A DNA stretch of 19,609 bases. Origin: an uncultured bacterium (GTDB lineage Bacteria > Cyanobacteriota > Vampirovibrionia > Gastranaerophilales > Gastranaerophilaceae). Positions 6,939 to 14,203 of the stretch are shown here, piece after piece; positions within the stretch are counted from its first letter, which is position 1; every line of letters begins with the position of its first letter. The notes beneath the pieces were generated by a model, which saw only the letters and a program-made list of their open reading frames with translations, had not been told where the DNA came from and did not search any database. Where the stretch lies: contig CALAWF010000118.1 of NCBI GenBank assembly GCA_937894665.1, positions 1 to 19,609 of the forward strand, given 5' to 3'. The translations under genes and the position numbers were made by a program.

Positions 6939-8540
6939 TTAGTCAAACAATGCGTTTATTTTGTCTGTAATATCTTGTGGATCAATTTCATTTGTAATTT
7001 TGTTTACGTCTTGTGCAATTTGATATAATTTTGCTGCTTCAATTTTTTCACCCGTAATTGCAATAGAACGAGCTAAATTGAAATGAGCCAGTGCATAATT
7101 TGGATTATACTCAACTGCTTTTTTGAACATATCAATTGCTTCTTTTACCCTGCCTAAGTCATCAAGATAAATTACACCAAGATTGTTGTATGCGATAGAA
7201 TAGCTTTTATCATATTCAATTGCGTATTCATATTCTCTGATAGCTTCATCAGTATCACCTTTTCCCCAGTATAAAAATCCAAGGTTACAGTGAATTTTTG
7301 CATTTTTAGGGTCTAAATCTAAAGCATTTCTATAAACTGCAAGTGCGTTATCGTAATCTTCTTTATCATAAAAAGCACTTCCTAAATTTACATAAATATC
7401 TATATCTTCAGGTGTTAAAAGATATGCACTTTGATATGATGTAATCGCAGCATCTAAATCTTGTTTTGATTCTTGGAATACATATCCTAATGTCTGATTA
7501 ACAACACTTGTCCATTCCTTGCTTGGGTTTAAAGTTACTGCAGTTTGGAAATGGGAAACCGCACCTTCAATATCGCCTTTAACGTAAAGAATGTTAGCTA
7601 AGTTTGAATGAAATTCCGGCATATTAGGTAATATTTGAATTAACTTTTGATAAACTTCAATTGCGTTATCATAATCACCTAAATCTTCATATGCTTTGCA
7701 AAGATGTCTATAAGCTGGAATATTCAAGCTATCTAACCAAATTGCCATTTTGTATTCAGTAATTGCATTTTCAAATTGTCCTAGTGAAGAATAAATATCT
7801 CCTAAAAGACAATATAAAGGTACAAATCCCGGAGCTTTATCTACTGCGTCAATATAAACATCAACCGCTTCATCAAGTCCGTTTGATTGGATTTTTAAAT
7901 ACCCTTTCATTAGAATAGGCATAAACTTGATGTAGGCAAGTGATTCTTTAACTTTTTTCATTGCTTCAACATCAAATGGAAGTGTCAAAGCTGACATTAT
8001 ATATTCCCAAGATGATTTAATTTTGTTTTTGAAGACTCTGAAAGATGAAACTTTATACAAATTATGTAATAAGAAATGAGCTCTTGAACTTTTAAAAGGA
8101 CTAAATTGAATTGCTTTTTTTGCATTAAGCTCTGCATCCAAAAATCTTGCTTTTTTAGTGTAAGTTTCAGCAAGCATATAATATGCTTTTGCATACTTAG
8201 GGTTTTTCTTAACTGCTGTTTCAAAATAGTTTACCGCTTTATCTAAATCGCCTTTGTAGAATTGAGCAACACCTATTTTGTAATAAATTTCATAAGAATC
8301 AATATATGATTCCAGTGCAATTTGATATTCGGTAATTGCTTCGTCTATATATTGGCAAGATGAATAAATATCCAAGTGCCAAGCGAGGTATAAATCACCT
8401 AATCGCAAATGTAAGTCTGCATTTGTAGGATCTTTTTGTAATCCAATTTGACAAAGCTCAATTGCGGATTTTACGTTGCCTGTTTTAATTTCTTTTTTTA
8501 TTTTTTTATCTAATAATTTTGTATCGTTTTTCATATTCAT
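6939..8540 (-). CDS. Large TPR-repeat protein (533 aa)
   Basis: The protein is built of about a dozen tandem TPR units, with strong matches such as YYKIGVAQFYKGDLDKAVNY, YCLLGDIYSSLGQFENAITE, YVNLGSAFYDKEDYDNALAV, HCNLGFLYWGKGDTDEAIRE and YNNLGVIYLDDLGRVKEAID. It has no catalytic domain, signal peptide or membrane segment, so it is a cytoplasmic scaffold. The array is interrupted by a longer non-TPR helical stretch (SFRVFKNKIKSSWEYIMSAL to MPILMKG) between about the fourth and fifth units. I start it at the ATG at 8540 (MNMKNDTKLL). The frame stays open up to an ATG at 8630, but that extension (MCIKTIIHKIMLINLLFYIK) would read through the intergenic palindrome and would add a hydrophobic N-terminus foreign to this protein type. 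It is divergent from the synthase gene. The partner is unknown. Confidence 0.87.
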   Translation of the reverse strand: MNMKNDTKLLDKKIKKEIKTGNVKSAIELCQIGLQKDPTNADLHLRLGDLYLAWHLDIYSSCQYIDEAITEYQIALESYIDSYEIYYKIGVAQFYKGDLDKAVNYFETAVKKNPKYAKAYYMLAETYTKKARFLDAELNAKKAIQFSPFKSSRAHFLLHNLYKVSSFRVFKNKIKSSWEYIMSALTLPFDVEAMKKVKESLAYIKFMPILMKGYLKIQSNGLDEAVDVYIDAVDKAPGFVPLYCLLGDIYSSLGQFENAITEYKMAIWLDSLNIPAYRHLCKAYEDLGDYDNAIEVYQKLIQILPNMPEFHSNLANILYVKGDIEGAVSHFQTAVTLNPSKEWTSVVNQTLGYVFQESKQDLDAAITSYQSAYLLTPEDIDIYVNLGSAFYDKEDYDNALAVYRNALDLDPKNAKIHCNLGFLYWGKGDTDEAIREYEYAIEYDKSYSIAYNNLGVIYLDDLGRVKEAIDMFKKAVEYNPNYALAHFNLARSIAITGEKIEAAKLYQIAQDVNKITNEIDPQDITDKINALFD

Positions 8541-8602
8541 AAATAGCTCTTTATCAACAATTGTAATTAATTTTATGTAAAAAAGCAAGTTAATTAACAT
8601 AA

Positions 8603-8632
8603 TTTTGTGTATAATGGTTTTTATACACAAAA
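8603..8632. promoter_or_regulatory. Perfect 12-bp inverted repeat over a -10 box (operator candidate)
   Basis: TTTTGTGTATAA (8603-8614) and TTATACACAAAA (8621-8632) are perfect reverse complements separated by 6 nt. A consensus -10 box TATAAT (8610-8615) for the plus-strand synthase gene lies across the end of the left arm. The ribosome-binding site AAAGGGAG (8631-8638) begins at the end of the right arm. A transcript from this -10 would start near 8622, so it would carry only one arm. The repeat therefore more likely acts as a DNA-binding site than as an RNA hairpin. It lies between divergent genes and could control both. Confidence 0.65.
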
Positions 8633-8646
8633 AGGGAGTAGAGTAT

Positions 8647-9957
8647 ATGACAGAAAATAGAATTTACTTTGTGGATGTTACAAATAGAGATGGGGTTCAA
8701 ACTTCAAGGTTAGGTTTAGCAAAGTTGCAAAAGACTATTATAAATTTAATGCTGGATGATATGGGGATTACTCAGTCCGAATTTGGTTTCCCTACAACAA
8801 AACACGAATTGAATTATCTAAATGGGAATTTAGAACTCGTAAAACGTGGTGCAATTAAAACAACAAAATTATCTGGTTGGATGCGTGGAATGGCATCTGA
8901 TGTTGAACAATCATTCCAGAGTGTTCCTGATTTGCAATATGTGAATCTTTCTCAATCTACTTCCGAGCAAATGATTTATGGAAAATATTTAGGCAAAAAA
9001 ACTCCAGATGATATTATTGCAATGACAAAAGAAGCTGTTGAATGTGCAAAAGATAAAGGGGCAAAAATTATTGGTGTAAATGCTGAAGATGCTTCAAGAA
9101 GTGATATAGATTTTCTTATCAAGTATGCAAAAGAAGCTAAAAAATCCGGAGCGTATAGATTTAGATATTGCGATACTTTAGGTTATGAAGATCCTCAAAC
9201 AACTTATGATAGAATTTTCAAAATTGCCAAAGAAACTCAAATGCCAATTGAATTACATTATCACAATGATTTGGGAATGGCGGTAGCATGTTCTGTTATG
9301 GGAGCAAGAGCTGCAATTGATGCCGGTGTTGATGCTTATATAAATACAGCGATAAACGGAATGGGTGAAAGAGCGGGAAATGCGGATTTAGTATCTTGTC
9401 TATTGGCTTGCTTAAAGTCTGCAGGATTTAAAGGTAAATATAAAATTGATGAAAATATTAAACTTGATAGAGCTTGGAGATTAGCAAAATATACTGCTTA
9501 TGCTTTTGGAGTTGCAATTCCGATAAATCAACCTGCAGTTGGGGATAATGCTTTTGCTCATGAATCAGGGATTCACGCAGATGGAGCATTAAAAGATAGA
9601 AGAAACTATGAACTATATGATTTTGAAGAACTTGGAAGAGGTGAACCTGAAATCATTGAAACCGGTAGAATGATTACGACGGGTGAATATGGTGGAATTA
9701 AAGGTTTCCGTAACGTTTATAACAATCTTGAAATTGAATTTAAAGATGAACACGAAGCAAGAAATATTTTGGAACTTGCCAGATATGCAAACGTTCATAC
9801 TCAAAAACCATTAACAACAAGTGAATTAAGATTTATCTATTATTATCCTGATATTGCAGCTCAAGTGATGACTGTATCTCCATACTATGAACCGATTGGA
9901 GCAATAAAAGATAGAGTAGAAGAAGAGAAATTAAATCCACCTGTTAGTGTAATTTAG
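8647..9957 (+). CDS. Homocitrate / 2-isopropylmalate synthase family protein (DRE-TIM metallolyase, 436 aa)
   Basis: The family joins acetyl-CoA to a 2-oxo acid in a TIM barrel with a divalent metal. Visible signatures are VDVTNRDGVQTSR (R14, D15 near the N-terminus), NAEDASR (145-151), RYCDTLGY (173-180), ELHYHNDLGMA (metal ligands H204 and H206, with N207), NGMGERAGNADL (237-248) and the flexible-loop motif DNAFAHESGIHADG (300-313). The start is the ATG at 8647, 8 nt after AAAGGGAG. An in-frame ATG at 8605 lies inside the promoter palindrome and is unlikely. The protein is shorter than full LeuA (usually about 510 aa) and longer than typical NifV. No separate C-terminal leucine-feedback domain is evident. 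No leucine or lysine pathway gene is adjacent, so the exact 2-oxo acid (ketoisovalerate, ketoglutarate or other) is open. Confidence 0.86.
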   Translation: MTENRIYFVDVTNRDGVQTSRLGLAKLQKTIINLMLDDMGITQSEFGFPTTKHELNYLNGNLELVKRGAIKTTKLSGWMRGMASDVEQSFQSVPDLQYVNLSQSTSEQMIYGKYLGKKTPDDIIAMTKEAVECAKDKGAKIIGVNAEDASRSDIDFLIKYAKEAKKSGAYRFRYCDTLGYEDPQTTYDRIFKIAKETQMPIELHYHNDLGMAVACSVMGARAAIDAGVDAYINTAINGMGERAGNADLVSCLLACLKSAGFKGKYKIDENIKLDRAWRLAKYTAYAFGVAIPINQPAVGDNAFAHESGIHADGALKDRRNYELYDFEELGRGEPEIIETGRMITTGEYGGIKGFRNVYNNLEIEFKDEHEARNILELARYANVHTQKPLTTSELRFIYYYPDIAAQVMTVSPYYEPIGAIKDRVEEEKLNPPVSVI

Positions 9958-9973
9958 TTTTGCTTAAAGTTTG

Positions 9974-10001
9974 ACGCCATTGGTTTATTAACCAATGGCG
10001 T
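9974..10001. terminator. Strong hairpin after the synthase gene
   Basis: ACGCCATTGGTT (9974-9985) and AACCAATGGCGT (9990-10001) form a perfect 12-bp stem with a 4-nt loop, 17 nt after the synthase stop. Neither side has a classic U run (TCGAATTTATTG on the plus strand, CAAACTTT on the minus strand). It may act as a bidirectional terminator or mRNA-stabilising hairpin. Confidence 0.65.
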
Positions 10002-10264
10002 TCGAATTTATTGAACAATATTTTTTCCTGCTTGTAAGCATAATATGTTTTCACGATATTTTTGTTTTTCATTTTTATCCACAGCTTCTAACATCTCAAT
10101 TAAGAGAACTTGAAAATGATAAACTTATAACAAGGATTGTTTATCACGCTGTCCCTCAAAAAGTCGAATATTCTGCGACTGATTTAGGACAGAGTTTAGT
10201 TAATCTTCTATTTGAAATGAAAAAAGGGGAGATTTTTATGAAAAATCAGAAAAATAAATTCTGA
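9995..10264 (+). pseudogene. Truncated HxlR/MarR-like winged-helix regulator
   Basis: From about 10085 the frame reads LLTSQLRELENDKLITRIVY, then HAVPQKVEYSATDLGQSLV, then a short helical tail. This is the recognition helix, wing and C-terminal helix of the HxlR family, which is normally about 100-120 aa. The expected N-terminal half (the helix with the family Cys, then a -GGKW-like segment) is absent in every frame, because the space upstream is filled by the synthase end and the hairpin at 9974-10001. The in-frame ATG at 9995 lies inside that hairpin, has no ribosome-binding site and gives a non-HxlR hydrophobic N-terminus. The tail also seems to lack the usual Trp after EMKK. The gene is very likely inactive. 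Confidence 0.72.
10008..10079 (-). pseudogene. Possible C-terminal scrap of a lost divergent gene
   Basis: On the minus strand a short frame contains KYRENILCLQAGKN and ends in TAA (10010-10008), immediately before the 9974-10001 hairpin. It abuts the truncated HxlR gene in the opposite direction. HxlR-type regulators often sit divergent from an enzyme gene. A deletion removing the 5' halves of both genes and the promoter between them would leave this arrangement. The fragment is too short to assign to a family. Confidence 0.25.
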
Positions 10265-10299
10265 ATTTTAGGCAATTTTTTGCACCCAAAATACTTTAT

Positions 10300-10305
10300 T
10301 ATAAT
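10300..10305 (+). promoter_or_regulatory. -10 box of the small hydrophobic-protein gene
   Basis: TATAAT (10300-10305) lies 33 nt before the ATG at 10339. The -35 is ambiguous: TTGCAC at 10280-10285 matches well but leaves only 14 nt. The predicted leader of about 27 nt carries AGGAG. Confidence 0.5.
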
Positions 10306-10338
10306 ATAGAGGAAACAATAATAGTTTAGGAGAAAGTC

Positions 10339-10683
10339 ATGGCAGGGATTTCAAAAATAGTACAGCGGATTGTTCCGAGTGATTTAAGGCGTGCTAACTC
10401 AATGATTTCCGGAGCGTTAAAATCCGGTTATAAAAAAGGTTCAATTTATGCTAAAGAACAAAAAATTACAGGCATGAGGAAAACTTATACAAAATCTAAG
10501 TCTGCGGTAAAAGAATTGAAAACTCTAAAATTCACCAAAGAAGATATTCCTGCTGTTGCCGCTGCCATTGTAGGGGTTGCCCCAATTCCGGTTCCTGGGC
10601 TGAGTTTTGTGGTCTATGGCGTTGGTCATGCAATTCAATATGGAATTAAAAACGCAGATAAAATTACTTCTTTATTTCGCTAA
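10339..10683 (+). CDS. Small hypothetical protein with one hydrophobic segment (114 aa)
   Basis: No named family is recognised. The first 65 residues are basic and helical (MAGISKIVQRIVPSDLRRAN, then many Lys/Arg). They are followed by an acidic turn (TKEDIP) and a hydrophobic Gly/Pro-rich stretch at about 70-95 (AVAAAIVGVAPIPVPGLSFV) that could enter a membrane. The C-terminus is short and polar. The start is secure, because AGGAG lies 7 nt before the ATG and TATAAT lies upstream at 10300-10305. It stands between the regulator scar and the sensor kinase and has its own promoter. The composition suggests a small membrane-associated protein typical of this lineage. Function is unknown. Confidence 0.75.
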   Translation: MAGISKIVQRIVPSDLRRANSMISGALKSGYKKGSIYAKEQKITGMRKTYTKSKSAVKELKTLKFTKEDIPAVAAAIVGVAPIPVPGLSFVVYGVGHAIQYGIKNADKITSLFR

Positions 10684-10735
10684 ACTATACAAAATCTTTT
10701 TCTCGTAACAATTCTTATAAATATAATTTTGGTGT

Positions 10736-10741
10736 TATAAT
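10736..10741 (+). promoter_or_regulatory. -10 box placed for a leaderless histidine-kinase transcript
   Basis: TATAAT at 10736-10741 is followed by exactly 6 nt (CAAAAT) and then the ATG at 10748. The predicted start point, about 7 nt after the box, is the ATG itself. A weak TTCTTA lies 18 nt upstream. No Shine-Dalgarno occurs at a usable distance; the nearest G-rich bases are GGTG, 13 nt away. Confidence 0.55.
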
Positions 10742-10747
10742 CAAAAT

Positions 10748-12559
10748 ATGAGTGAGAATCAAAAAATAAGTTTTACAACACAAAATCGTTTGATTATTTT
10801 CGGTTTAATTCTAAGTACATTATTGATTATGGCGATTGCCGTATTTGCAACAATAAATATTCAAAAAAACTTAAATGAAAGTTATCAAAATTTTGGGCAA
10901 GTTATATCAAAAATATTAGCAATTGAGAGTGTTGAAATGACTAAAAATGCTTCAAAAAAAGAAACTTTTGAAATCTTAAAAACTCACTCTGATTCAATTT
11001 TGAAATCTCATCACGATATTGTGTTTATCGAATTTAGAGATGCTAACGGTAAAACAATTTACCGTGCAAAAAATAATGCAAATGAAAGTAAAAAAAGACC
11101 AAGCATTGCTGTATCTTCTCCGATGAAAAATGTTGTGGATAATTCTAATTTAGGATCAGTAACAGTTGGTTTATCTGGTTCAATTGTAGGAAAAGTTTCT
11201 TCCACAACAAGAGCCTCAATTCTTTTTGTTTTTGTAATTGTTTGGTTAGTTTTTGCATTTGTAATTTTGATAAATACATATTTAATTACCAGAGAATTAA
11301 GAATTTTACATAATGGTGTTAAAAAGATTTCATCCGGAGAATTTGGGTTTAAAATTGAAGGAAAAGATGTTAGTGAAGAAGTTCAAGAATTGTTTAATGC
11401 TTTCAATGATATGTCAACAAGATTGAATTTGTACGAAGAACAAAATATTGAACAGTTAACTCTTGAAAGAAATAAGTTAGAAGCGGTGTTGATGAGTATT
11501 GCTAACGGGGTTGTTGTATGTGATAACAACGATAAAGTTGTATTGATAAATAATCATGCAAAAGCGTTATTAGAATTAGAAGGCGATCAGCTCCTAAATA
11601 CCGATATTGAAAATTATGTTGATACTGAAGGGGAGTATTGTTTTACTGAAAAAATTGAAGAATATAAAAAGTTATCTCTTGAAGAAAAATCTAAAAAACA
11701 AATTACTTTCAATATTACAATTGACGGAAGAATTTTAAAATCAATAATTTCTCCAATGTTTACCCAAACAAATCATGATTATGTTGGGTACATAATTGTT
11801 TTGATTGATGTTACTAGAGAAATCGAAATGGACGAAATGAAATCTCAATTCATTTCTAATGTTTCTCACGAATTGAGAACTCCGGTAACTGTATTGAGAA
11901 GTTATATCGATACTTTGTATAATTATAGCGATGAATTTGATGAAAAAACTAAAAAAGAATTTGTGGAAACATTGAATACTGAAATTATTCGTCTTAATAG
12001 TATGGTTAATGATATTTTAGATTTCTCAAGATTAGATTCGAATGCAAAAATTGAAAAATCCGAAAATGATATTTCTCAACTTGTGGAAGTTTGCGTAAAT
12101 CAAGTTGGAGTCCTTTTAAAAGAACATAATTTAAAAATCGAAGTGGAAAAAGATAATGATATTCCTCTTTTAATGTTCAATTATGATGCTATAGCAAGAG
12201 CTTTAACAAATTATTTATCTAATGCCATAAAATATGCTCCGCAAGATTCAACGATAACCGTAAGACTTTATAAAGAACTTGAAAATAATCAAGTTGTAGT
12301 TACTGTAAGAGATGAAGGTATTGGTATTGCTCCTGAGTTCCAGAAAAAAGTTTTTGAAAGATTTTTCAGGGTTGAAAATAAAACCCATAGTGTCAAAGGT
12401 ACAGGTTTAGGTTTACATCTTGTTAAAACAACAATTGAAAAGCACCATCACGGTCATGTATTTGTAAATTCTCAACCAAACCATGGTTCAACTTTTGGTT
12501 TCACATTACCAATAGATTTATCTAAAGTCGAAACAAAAGATGAAGATGTTATAGGTTAG
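10748..12559 (+). CDS. Membrane-bound sensor histidine kinase (603 aa), PAS-containing, PhoR/WalK/ResE-like
   Basis: Domains in order: TM1 at about 14-36, an extracytoplasmic sensor of about 120 residues, TM2 at about 157-179, a HAMP linker (178-231), a PAS domain (about 243-355, starting LEAVLMSIANGVVVCDNNDK), and HisKA with the phospho-acceptor H374 in NVSHELRTPV. HATPase_c follows with its N box NYLSNAIKYAP (N488, N492), G1 DEGIGI (522-527), F box FERFFR (536-541) and G2 GTGLGL (551-556). All catalytic boxes look intact. The enzyme would autophosphorylate in response to an envelope signal and pass the phosphate to a response regulator. None is encoded in this window, so it is an orphan here. 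The next TM-free start would destroy TM1, so the ATG at 10748 is the real start despite the missing Shine-Dalgarno. Confidence 0.93.
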   Translation: MSENQKISFTTQNRLIIFGLILSTLLIMAIAVFATINIQKNLNESYQNFGQVISKILAIESVEMTKNASKKETFEILKTHSDSILKSHHDIVFIEFRDANGKTIYRAKNNANESKKRPSIAVSSPMKNVVDNSNLGSVTVGLSGSIVGKVSSTTRASILFVFVIVWLVFAFVILINTYLITRELRILHNGVKKISSGEFGFKIEGKDVSEEVQELFNAFNDMSTRLNLYEEQNIEQLTLERNKLEAVLMSIANGVVVCDNNDKVVLINNHAKALLELEGDQLLNTDIENYVDTEGEYCFTEKIEEYKKLSLEEKSKKQITFNITIDGRILKSIISPMFTQTNHDYVGYIIVLIDVTREIEMDEMKSQFISNVSHELRTPVTVLRSYIDTLYNYSDEFDEKTKKEFVETLNTEIIRLNSMVNDILDFSRLDSNAKIEKSENDISQLVEVCVNQVGVLLKEHNLKIEVEKDNDIPLLMFNYDAIARALTNYLSNAIKYAPQDSTITVRLYKELENNQVVVTVRDEGIGIAPEFQKKVFERFFRVENKTHSVKGTGLGLHLVKTTIEKHHHGHVFVNSQPNHGSTFGFTLPIDLSKVETKDEDVIG

Positions 12560-12617
12560 AAATATAGGAAAAAGTAATAAATTAGCAAAAAAAATTTTTA
12601 TAGGGTTTTAATATCAT

Positions 12618-13337
12618 ATGATTAAATTGAACCCTCCTAAAATTACTCCATACTGGTTGAATGAAGATAGAAAACTTTGCGACCTTGTTTCTCATAACAA
12701 AGTGCTGGGAGATTTAACCCTCAACACAAGACGATATGAAGATGTTTCAGAACGATATGTTACAGAATTAAGAGATAAAAATAGTAAAATTTTAGGATAT
12801 GAAATTTTTTCATTTGAAGATTTTGATAAAGATTTATTTGGATATAGTATTAGAGTAAATCCTGAACTTCGGCAAAGAGGGCTTCGTTTAGGAGAACTAT
12901 TAAGACTTTCAAGTATAATTGAGTTATTTGAAAATAAAATGCAAAAATTGAAAATATATTCAAAAGATACTGCAATTTATTTTCATTCAAAATATAAATT
13001 TCAACCGGATATTACCAGTTTTAATGATAGGGATGAAGCCTTAAAATCAATTATTAATAATCCTCAAAAAGGGATGGAGAAATTTATTCAATCTGCACTA
13101 AAACTTTTAGAAAAACTTCAACAAAATAGTGATCCTGAATTTCAGCGTGGTGCAATTAAAGAAACAAACACTATTGCAAAAGATTATATCTTGAAGGTTT
13201 TGGAATCAAAAGATGGGGATAAAAAATATCCTTTTAATTATGGTATGGGAATGGAATTGTCAAAAGATACTATCTTAAAAAACAATGATTTTTATAATAA
13301 TCTCTTTCGACAACATGGTATTGATTATGAGATTTAA
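12618..13337 (+). CDS. GNAT-like acetyltransferase domain protein (239 aa)
   Basis: Residues about 45-130 follow a GNAT-like plan. A strand (SKILGYEIFSF) and a second strand (FGYSIRVNPEL) lead into RQRGLRLGELL (85-95). That matches the acetyl-CoA pyrophosphate loop R/Q-x-x-G-x-G/A of motif A. Next come LKIYSKDTAIYFHSKYKFQP (111-130), the family's usual strand and helix ending in a Y/F-x-x-K-x-x-F turn. The remaining 110 residues are helical with no recognised motif and include a long amphipathic segment (KLLEKLQQNSDPEFQRGA). Acetyl transfer is inferred from the fold. The substrate is unknown, and the catalytic base is not obvious. It lies 58 nt after the histidine kinase in the same direction, without a clear Shine-Dalgarno. 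Confidence 0.7.
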   Translation: MIKLNPPKITPYWLNEDRKLCDLVSHNKVLGDLTLNTRRYEDVSERYVTELRDKNSKILGYEIFSFEDFDKDLFGYSIRVNPELRQRGLRLGELLRLSSIIELFENKMQKLKIYSKDTAIYFHSKYKFQPDITSFNDRDEALKSIINNPQKGMEKFIQSALKLLEKLQQNSDPEFQRGAIKETNTIAKDYILKVLESKDGDKKYPFNYGMGMELSKDTILKNNDFYNNLFRQHGIDYEI

Positions 13338-13383
13338 TTATTTATATCTATGTTAGTAACCTATTGTGAAAATTAATTTATGC

Positions 13384-13389
13384 TAAAAT
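13384..13389 (+). promoter_or_regulatory. Extended -10 placed for a leaderless glycosylase transcript
   Basis: TGCTAAAAT (13381-13389) is an extended -10, with the hexamer TAAAAT at 13384-13389. Exactly 6 nt (TTATAT) separate it from the ATG at 13396. No Shine-Dalgarno is present. TTGTGA at 13364-13369 could be a -35 but the spacing is short (14 nt). Confidence 0.5.
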
Positions 13390-13395
13390 TTATAT

Positions 13396-13890
13396 ATGGT
13401 TGAATGTAGAAGTTTTTTACCAAGTATTGATGACACTTCGGAGGTATTAGTTCTCGGTTCTATGCCTGGGGTAAAATCGTTAAATGAACAACAATATTAT
13501 GCTCATCCTCAAAATAGATTTTGGAAGGTTATGGGCAAAATTTGTTGTTGCGAAAATTTGCAAGAATTGGAGTATAAAGAGAAATTACAAATACTTTTGG
13601 ATAATAAAATAGCTCTTTGGGATGTTATTCAATCCTGCGAGAGGGAAGGAAGTTTGGATTCAAATATTCAAAATGAAAAACCGAATGAGATTTCAAAGTT
13701 GTTAAAACAATATAAAAATATTAAAATAATTTGTTTGAATGGAAATAAATCTTATTCTGCGTTCAAAAAGCATTTTCCTGAGTTGTTGAAAAAATATAAG
13801 TGTGTCAAACTTCCATCAACAAGTCCTGCAAATGCGCGATATAGATTGGATGATTTAATCCCCGAATGGTGTAACATTATAACTTTTTAA
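13396..13890 (+). CDS. DNA-deoxyinosine (hypoxanthine-DNA) glycosylase, UDG superfamily family 6 (164 aa)
   Basis: The enzyme removes hypoxanthine, formed by adenine deamination, from DNA to start base-excision repair. The family's motifs are intact. VLVLGSMPGVKSL (17-29) forms the active-site loop, and EQQYYAHPQNRFW (31-43) contains the catalytic N40. ALWDVIQSCEREGSLDSNI (73-91) covers the middle of the fold, IICLNGNKSY (111-120) is a core strand, and LPSTSPANARYR (139-150) is the C-terminal DNA-intercalation motif. The length is normal for the family. The protein is soluble and cytoplasmic. It stands alone between a GNAT-like gene and the convergent autotransporter gene. Confidence 0.92.
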   Translation: MVECRSFLPSIDDTSEVLVLGSMPGVKSLNEQQYYAHPQNRFWKVMGKICCCENLQELEYKEKLQILLDNKIALWDVIQSCEREGSLDSNIQNEKPNEISKLLKQYKNIKIICLNGNKSYSAFKKHFPELLKKYKCVKLPSTSPANARYRLDDLIPEWCNIITF

Positions 13891-14203
13891 TATGTTATCT
13901 TTTTAATTAAGAGTTCCCGGATATTGTGCAGTGAAAGTCGGAGCGACACTTGAAATGCTATTTATTCGCATAGTTTAAATCTTTCTTTTATCTTGGGGTA
14001 AAAACTAAAACAGAGCCTTTCGGCTCTTGATTTTAAATGGTGGAACTTCACATACGACTTAACACTACAAACTCTAAAAGTTGCTTAATTGGTTAGGTTT
14101 CAGGCATGTTGAAATTACGCATTTTTTCAGAATTAATAAACAAAAATTTGTGCAAGAAAAATATGTAAGATTTTATTAAAGTTATTTAATTTAAGTTATT
14201 TGC
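13891..14203. other. Intergenic region between convergent genes; no gene recognised
   Basis: This 313-nt stretch separates the glycosylase and autotransporter stops. It holds the terminator at 14012-14027 and, to its left, a less AT-rich patch (about 13911-13960) with a small hairpin, GTCG-GAG-CGAC flanked by AGT/ACT. To its right is about 175 nt of autotransporter 3' UTR with a repeated AAATAACTT near the stop codon. The longest ORFs are under 25 codons. No tRNA or known riboswitch is recognised. Confidence 0.6.
13999..14027 (-). terminator. Intrinsic terminator of the autotransporter gene
   Basis: On the minus strand AGAGCC-GAAA-GGCTCT (14027-14012) is a 6-bp stem capped by a GNRA tetraloop, followed by GTTTTAGTTTTT. 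It lies about 177 nt after the autotransporter stop. On the plus strand TGATTTT follows, so it may also stop read-through from the glycosylase. Confidence 0.82.

Noticed and set aside
8541..8630. Extended N-terminus of the 533-aa TPR protein starting at 8630
   Set aside because: It would translate the promoter palindrome and add a hydrophobic segment unlike the rest. The ATG at 8540 starts the normal TPR-type sequence.
8605..8646. Upstream start of the synthase at 8605
   Set aside because: It lies in the inverted repeat and -10 box. The ATG at 8647 has AAAGGGAG at ideal spacing.
13911..14000. tRNA, RNase P, SRP RNA or known riboswitch in the intergenic region
   Set aside because: No cloverleaf, no GGAAAGTCCGGG-type core and no SRP Alu/S-domain motif is present; only a small hairpin is seen.
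14037..14096. Plus-strand 19-codon ORF after the terminator
   Set aside because: There is no ribosome-binding site and no recognisable protein. It lies in the 3' UTR of the opposite gene.
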